From Mucilaginibacter rigui (GTDB lineage Bacteria > Bacteroidota > Bacteroidia > Sphingobacteriales > Sphingobacteriaceae), in assembly GCF_014773275.1 (NCBI RefSeq), contig NZ_JACWMW010000001.1, positions 868,001-932,000 on the forward strand: DNA of 64,000 bases, written 5' to 3'. The position numbers were made by a program, and so were the translations under genes. Shown one piece after another: positions 59,983 through 64,000 of this stretch. Every line of letters starts with the position of its first letter. Positions within the stretch are counted from its first letter, which is position 1. The notes under the pieces were generated by a model. That model searched no databases and had not been told where the DNA came from. It saw only the letters and a program-made list of their open reading frames with translations.

Positions 59983-60116
59983 TAGATTTTAGATCTGAGA
60001 TTTTATATGTGAGACCAAACTCCATTTACTTTCCCAAACCAGGTTTATTTATAAGTCTTTTTTATTTCGACGCCTGATACAAAATCTAAATCTCATATCT
60101 CACGTCTCAAATCTAT
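59983..60116. repeat. TGAGA-type imperfect palindrome between iscU and iscS
   Basis: Left arm begins AGATTTTAGATCTGAGATTT (about 59983) and the right arm is TCTAAATCTCATATCTCACG (about 60084). They are loosely reverse-complementary over about 30 bases. A similar half unit occurs at 52624-52662. It lies inside the iscS-iscU transcript. Confidence 0.45.
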
Positions 60117-60117
60117 A

Positions 60118-61329
60118 TTAGTGTTCTGCCCACTCAATCGAGTCAAGGTCAATGCCTTCTTTAAACATTTCCCAAAGTGGCGACATGTTGCGCAGGTTGG
60201 TAACCGCTGTTTTGGTTACTTCAACAGCATAATCAACTTCCTCTTCGGTAGTAAAGCGGCCAAGGCCAAAACGTATTGATGAGTGTGCCAGGTCATCAGA
60301 TAATCCTAAGCTTTTTAAAACGTAAGATGGCTCTAATGATGCCGATGTACAGGCCGAACCTGATGATACAGCCAAATCTTTCATGGCCATCATCAAACCT
60401 TCGCCCTCAACGTATTTGAATGATATATTTGCAACATGCGGTAAGCGGTGTTCTACATTACCATTCACGTAGCTTTCTTCTAATACGGTTAATGCTTTCT
60501 CCAGTTTATCGCGCAGGGCCGACAAACGGATAGCTTCGCTTTCCATTTCTAAACCTGCAATTTCGCAAGCTTTACCCAGGCCTACAATACCCGGTACGTT
60601 CAACGTGCCCGAGCGCATGCCGCGTTCGTGGCCGCCACCGTCCATTTGCGCGGTAACCTTAACACGCGGGCCTTTACGGCGTACGTATAAAGCACCAACA
60701 CCTTTAGGGCCGTACATTTTATGAGCCGATAAGGCTAAAAGATCAATACCGTCTGCAATTACATTAACTGGTATTTTGCCAACAGCCTGTGTAGCATCAG
60801 TCATGAATAAAGCGCCGTATTTATGTGCTATAGCAGCAATTTCTTTTATAGGTTGTATAACACCGATCTCGTTATTACCATACATGATAGATACCAGGAT
60901 GGTTTCGGGTGTCATAGCAGCTTCAAGTACTTCAAGGTCAACCAGGCCGTCTTCTTTAACGGGAAGGTAGGTAACGCGGCCGCCCAATTTTTCAACGTGC
61001 TTGCAGGCATCCAAAACAGCTTTATGTTCGGTAACGGCTGTAATAATATGATTGCCTTTTTCTTTATACATTTCAAACACGCCTTTAATAGCCAGGTTGT
61101 CAGACTCGGTAGCGCCCGATGTAAAGATGATCTCTTTTTCGGTAGCGCCTATCAGTTTTGCAACCTGCTCACGTGCGTAGTCAACGCCTTCTTCAGCTAC
61201 CCATCCAAACGGATGGTTACGGCTTGCAGCATTACCAAACTTTTCGTTAAAGTAAGGCAGCATAGCCTCCAATACCCTTGGGTCCATGGGTGTTGTAGCG
61301 TTATTATCTAAATAAATTGGGATATTCAT
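60118..61329 (-). CDS. iscS: Cysteine desulfurase IscS
   Basis: PLP-dependent enzyme of 403 aa that supplies sulfur from cysteine. PLP-Lys lies in [20 protein letters not shown], and the active-site Cys loop in [21 protein letters not shown]-terminal [20 protein letters not shown] and the [12 protein letters not shown] motif agree with the IscS/NifS branch rather than SufS. First gene of the iscS-iscU-iscA unit; no iscR upstream. A -7 box lies at 61348-61355 on the minus strand. Confidence 0.95.
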   Translation of the reverse strand: MNIPIYLDNNATTPMDPRVLEAMLPYFNEKFGNAASRNHPFGWVAEEGVDYAREQVAKLIGATEKEIIFTSGATESDNLAIKGVFEMYKEKGNHIITAVTEHKAVLDACKHVEKLGGRVTYLPVKEDGLVDLEVLEAAMTPETILVSIMYGNNEIGVIQPIKEIAAIAHKYGALFMTDATQAVGKIPVNVIADGIDLLALSAHKMYGPKGVGALYVRRKGPRVKVTAQMDGGGHERGMRSGTLNVPGIVGLGKACEIAGLEMESEAIRLSALRDKLEKALTVLEESYVNGNVEHRLPHVANISFKYVEGEGLMMAMKDLAVSSGSACTSASLEPSYVLKSLGLSDDLAHSSIRFGLGRFTTEEEVDYAVEVTKTAVTNLRNMSPLWEMFKEGIDLDSIEWAEH

Positions 61330-61347
61330 GATTAAAAATTAACAATA

Positions 61348-61355
61348 CAAATATA
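61348..61355 (-). promoter_or_regulatory. -7 box TATATTTG for iscS
   Basis: Exact TAnnTTTG on the minus strand; it ends 18 bases before the iscS ATG. No correctly spaced -33 TTTG. Confidence 0.45.
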
Positions 61356-61429
61356 CGCAAAGTTTTACTTTTACATCAGTAACCCGCTATAAATTGCATT
61401 TGGATGCTATTAATTTACAATATTTGGAC

Positions 61430-61834
61430 ATGAATAAGATAGAGCATATAGGTATAGCGGTTAACAGTGTTAAGGATGCCGGCGCTGTATATGAAAAATT
61501 GCTCGGCACATCTGTTTATAAGATAGAGGAAGTAGCTTCTGAAGGGGTTAAAACAGCCTTTTTGCAAACCGGCCCCAATAAAATTGAACTGCTGGAAGCT
61601 ACCAGCCCTGAAAGCCCCATAGCTAAGTTTATTGCAAAACGCGGCGAAGGCATGCATCATATTGCCTTTGAAGTAACCGATATTAAAGCCGAAATGACCC
61701 GCTTAAAAGCCGAAGGATTTATTTTGCTGAATGACGAGCCCAAGCAGGGCGCAGATAACAAACTGGTTTGCTTTGTACACCCAAAGGGGACAAATGGGGT
61801 GTTAATTGAATTGTGCCAAAGTGTTAATAGATAG
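61430..61834 (+). CDS. mce: Methylmalonyl-CoA epimerase
   Basis: Interconverts (R)- and (S)-methylmalonyl-CoA in propionate/succinate metabolism; 134 aa from the ATG at 61430. The vicinal-oxygen-chelate fold has metal ligands His in KIEHIGIAV, HHIAFEV, and Glu in VLIELCQ. The family also shows KIELLEATSPESPIAKFIAK and GKRGEGMH-type loop. The frame extends 12 codons upstream, but the ATG opens the conserved first strand. Divergent from iscS. Mutase genes are not in the window. Confidence 0.93.
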   Translation: MNKIEHIGIAVNSVKDAGAVYEKLLGTSVYKIEEVASEGVKTAFLQTGPNKIELLEATSPESPIAKFIAKRGEGMHHIAFEVTDIKAEMTRLKAEGFILLNDEPKQGADNKLVCFVHPKGTNGVLIELCQSVNR

Positions 61835-61835
61835 A

Positions 61836-61862
61836 GTCAAGAGGAAAGAATCAAGAGTCAGG
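61836..61862. repeat. CAAGA half element after mce
   Basis: AGAGTCAAGAGGAAAGAATC-like sequence after the stop codon, matching one arm of the CAAGA/TCTTG family with no clear opposite arm. Confidence 0.3.
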
Positions 61863-61958
61863 AAGTTTCTTTTTGCAACCTTTAGGATAGTTGTACACTT
61901 TGCATAAACAAATTGCTTAAAGAGTTTGCTTCTCGCAAAGGATTGAAAATTATTTTTT

Positions 61959-62076
61959 GCAGTCGCTCGGCTCCGGCGGAGTGACCATTATTATAAGGCC
62001 TCCGGCCGCATAAGTTAAATTTACGGCGGTAAGAGGCGACCGAATAGACGTCACTCGGCTGGAACTGAGCGACTGC
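61959..62076. repeat. 118-bp element with 27-base terminal inverted repeats
   Basis: Left end 61959-61985 and right end 62050-62076 are reverse complements, starting GCAGTCGCTC and ending GAGCGACTGC, with a few mismatches in the middle. Internal CGGCC/GGCCG hairpins fill the middle. It carries no ORF and looks like a non-autonomous mobile palindrome. Its left end also occurs at 13057-13083. Confidence 0.7.
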
Positions 62077-62087
62077 GGGGAGCAGAA

Positions 62088-62546
62088 ATGAAAAGAGATA
62101 TATACCTATTAATACTATTGGCCTTGTTTTTGGCAAGTTGCCATCCGCTGTTTTGTGTTTGGGAAATGGGGTTCAATAAAGTTGAAAAACTCAATTCGGC
62201 CGATGTGATTGGAAAATATGTCTTGACCCCGCACTCAAAAAAAATGATGCAGTATGAAGGTAAATATCAAAATATAACCAATAATATTTTGGAATTAAAA
62301 GGTGATAAAACTTATAGATTAATTGATGCTCCCGATTGGCTATTGAATGATCTCGGCAATTCAAATATGGCTTATTTTGACAAAACCGGGCGTTGGAGCT
62401 TTGATTGCAATGAACTTGGATGTATTTTAGAATTGGAGGGATTGCAAACGGGAGAGTTATTATTTAAGAAAAATGATAAAATCTTTATTTTGCTTGGTAT
62501 AGGTGATCCGGACAGTTGCCAGGGTATGGTCTATGAAAAAAAGTAG
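62088..62546 (+). CDS. AT-rich hypothetical lipoprotein
   Basis: A 152-aa protein: leader MKRDIYLLILLALFLASC with lipobox LASC (Cys18). The mature part has FNKVEKLNSADVIGKYVLTP, NNILELKGDKTYRLIDAPDW and WSFDCNELGCILELEGLQTG, suggesting a small beta-sandwich domain. No family recognised. Its codons are clearly more AT-rich than those of the neighbours, and it starts 11 bases after a mobile-type repeat, so recent acquisition is possible. Confidence 0.65.
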   Translation: MKRDIYLLILLALFLASCHPLFCVWEMGFNKVEKLNSADVIGKYVLTPHSKKMMQYEGKYQNITNNILELKGDKTYRLIDAPDWLLNDLGNSNMAYFDKTGRWSFDCNELGCILELEGLQTGELLFKKNDKIFILLGIGDPDSCQGMVYEKK

Positions 62547-62850
62547 CTCAACGTTAGGGATTGCAGCAGATACCGGCCTGTGGCTAAGGCCCACTCGTGC
62601 CTGGTAAACGCTTACAGTATACGATGCAAGGTTTCAGCTGCCCTAAATCCACAAGAGGGACGCTTGCGGTAGCGGTTTGTCAGTCTCAGCCCATCGAAGA
62701 CTTAGATATCTTCAAAGCTGCCAAATGGTTCGACAAGCTCATCATGACATCCTTTTTTTTACGCTTGCGGTAGCCGAGGCAACAATAACCCGATAAGTAC
62801 CGTATAATAATTAGTTTTGTAGCATTTAAAGCCTGCTTTGAAATTTATAA
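62547..62850. other. Repeat-containing gap before beta-helix gene
   Basis: About 300 bases without an ORF. A palindromic repeat (about 62677-62755) has arms GTCAGTCTCAGCCCATCGAA and GGTTCGACAAGCTCATCATG, of a REP-like type; a related half occurs at 53466-53492. GCTTGCGGTAGC direct repeats occur at 62653 and 62763. The promoter at 62812-62819 serves the next gene. Confidence 0.45.
62812..62819 (+). promoter_or_regulatory. -7 box TAGTTTTG for beta-helix gene
   Basis: Exact TAnnTTTG match, 31 bases before the ATG at 62851. No -33 TTTG at standard distance. Confidence 0.45.
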
Positions 62851-64000
62851 ATGAAAATTAAAAATTACTTAATGCGCTACCTGGCAGGTATAGTGGTTAT
62901 ATCATCGTTTGTGATGTGTACCAAAACGGTAACGCCTGTTGAAAAACCGGCAAGCCCCAATCCGGATAATATAGCCGAACTTACGGGGAACAATACCGAG
63001 GCCATCACCGGCTGCACCTACACCGTTAAAACTACCGATTGGTTTGTTGACGGAGCTACCATCCCGGCCGGTTCTGTAATATGTATCCCCGCAGGTACAC
63101 GGGGTGCTTTGCTGCTCAAAAATTTAAAAGGTACGGCAGCAAAACCCATTGTCATAATCAATAAAGGCGGTAAAGTAACTTTTACTACAGCTGCAACCGC
63201 ATCATACGCGTTTAAAACGCAAAACTGCCAGTATTTTAAAATATTAGGCAACGGCACGCCGGGCGTAACCTACGGGATTGATATAAATGGCGGCAACATC
63301 GGGATGACGATGGATGACCTGAGTTCGGATTTCGAGATCTCGAACGTGGAGGTGCGTAATAGCGGCTTTGCCGGTATTATGGCAAAAACAGACCCAACCT
63401 GCGATGTGGCAACCCAGCGCGGTCATTTTACTATGCGGAACGTAAGTCTGCATAACAACTACGTCCACAAAACAGGTGGCGAAGGATTTTATGTCGGGAA
63501 CTCTTTTTATGCAGGTGGTAGCTCGTTATCATGCGGTAAGGTTTTACCTCATGATGTGATTGATGTTAAGATATATAATAACCTTATCGATTCAGCAGGT
63601 TGCGAAGGTATCCAGGTAGGCAGCGCTATTGCAGGCTGCGAGGTTTACAACAACACGGTTACATCGCCCGGCTTGTCGCCTTTTGCAAACGGGCAAAACA
63701 ACGGCATACAGATTGGGGAAGGCGCCGGGGGTAAATGCTATAACAACCTCATTAAAAATGCACCCGGAAACGGCATTATTGTGCTTGGCCTTGGTGATAA
63801 CCAGGTGTTTAATAATTTTATCCTCAATTCGGGCGCTAACGGTATTTTTGCCGATTCGAGGTACACCCCGGGGCCAAATTTCCAATTCATTAACAACACC
63901 ATTATCGCTTCTGCTGCCGATGGCATAAAAATGAACTCCGAAACCATCCCGATGAATACGGTTATTAATAATGTGATTGTAAAGTCGGGCTCGGGCGTGG
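62851..64000 (+). CDS. Right-handed beta-helix exported protein, 5' part
   Basis: Open frame from ATG 62851 to the window edge, 383 codons. A signal/lipoprotein leader includes RYLAGIVVISSFVMC (possible lipobox FVMC). The mature part has ADWFVDGATIPAGSVICIPA-like strands and then the periodic beta-helix pattern of turns of about 22-25 residues: YFKILGNGTPGVTYGIDING, VEVRNSGFAGIMAKTDPTCD, GCEGIQVGSAIAGCEVYNNT, GNGIIVLGLGDNQVFNNFIL, GANGIFADSRY. Such proteins are often polysaccharide lyases or hydrolases; no catalytic site can be fixed. The C-terminus is outside the window. Confidence 0.85.
   Translation, partial: MKIKNYLMRYLAGIVVISSFVMCTKTVTPVEKPASPNPDNIAELTGNNTEAITGCTYTVKTTDWFVDGATIPAGSVICIPAGTRGALLLKNLKGTAAKPIVIINKGGKVTFTTAATASYAFKTQNCQYFKILGNGTPGVTYGIDINGGNIGMTMDDLSSDFEISNVEVRNSGFAGIMAKTDPTCDVATQRGHFTMRNVSLHNNYVHKTGGEGFYVGNSFYAGGSSLSCGKVLPHDVIDVKIYNNLIDSAGCEGIQVGSAIAGCEVYNNTVTSPGLSPFANGQNNGIQIGEGAGGKCYNNLIKNAPGNGIIVLGLGDNQVFNNFILNSGANGIFADSRYTPGPNFQFINNTIIASAADGIKMNSETIPMNTVINNVIVKSGSGV

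Noticed and set aside
1-64000. tRNA, rRNA, tmRNA or prophage genes
   Set aside because: No cloverleaf-like sequence, rRNA segment or phage structural gene was noticed on reading the gaps; small structured RNAs could still have been missed without a covariance search.

Overview
The window looks like a chromosomal segment of a Bacteroidota member, most likely Sphingobacteriaceae and close to Mucilaginibacter or Pedobacter. This rests on protein families and promoter style, not on a database match. Pointers are a TonB-dependent siderophore receptor with an N-terminal carboxypeptidase-like domain, a type IX secretion (T9SS) type-B cargo next to a PorP/SprF protein, DUF5723, DUF4920 and DUF6175-like families, an N-terminally acidic sigma-54, and repeated TAnnTTTG -7 boxes. 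No tRNA, rRNA, phage, transposase gene or CRISPR array was found. Gene content is mostly core housekeeping, with many palindromic intergenic repeats.

Layout. 1-2.2 kb: 5' part of a TonB receptor gene (minus strand). 2.6-8.2 kb: three sensor histidine kinases without a response regulator, two of them tandem paralogs. 8.2-14.5 kb: lipoprotein hydrolase, AlkB-like dioxygenase, DUF4920, a KDG kinase/KDPG aldolase pair, a VF530-type protein and a DEAD-box-like protein that has lost several catalytic motifs. 14.9-18.3 kb: GH172 (DUF2961) enzyme, FucP-type sugar symporter and an SDR lacking the catalytic lysine. 18.6-22.6 kb: TesA/YbbA/YbbP-like cluster. 22.7-27.3 kb: Nudix-type regulator, then the T9SS cargo and PorP/SprF pair. 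27.4-38.6 kb: rpoN, mscL, ChaN-like, rpmH-rnpA-yidD, tsaB, two envelope proteins, DUF423 and priA. 39.2-43.6 kb: a tight five-gene operon of uncharacterised exported proteins, the best candidate here for an undescribed system. 43.7-50.5 kb: pcm, smpB, mntH-Usp fusion with mntR, an Lrp regulator, DUF2306, ung and small proteins. 50.9-58.6 kb: lysS, a five-copy tandem palindromic array, HAD phosphatase, CAT-like acyltransferase, CPBP protease, acyl-CoA ligase and a short SDR. 58.6-61.8 kb: flavin reductase, iscA-iscU-iscS and methylmalonyl-CoA epimerase. 62-64 kb: an AT-rich lipoprotein and the start of a beta-helix protein.

Functional links. The mntR-mntH unit has a palindromic operator candidate and forms a manganese homeostasis module. 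KdgK/KDPG aldolase and GH172/FucP/SDR look like two adjacent sugar-acid and deoxysugar catabolic blocks. iscS-iscU-iscA builds Fe-S clusters. The T9SS cargo and PorP/SprF pair acts at the outer membrane. The five-gene operon probably acts in the envelope, since every product has a signal peptide or lipobox. Large imperfect palindromes of several unrelated families occupy most longer intergenic gaps.
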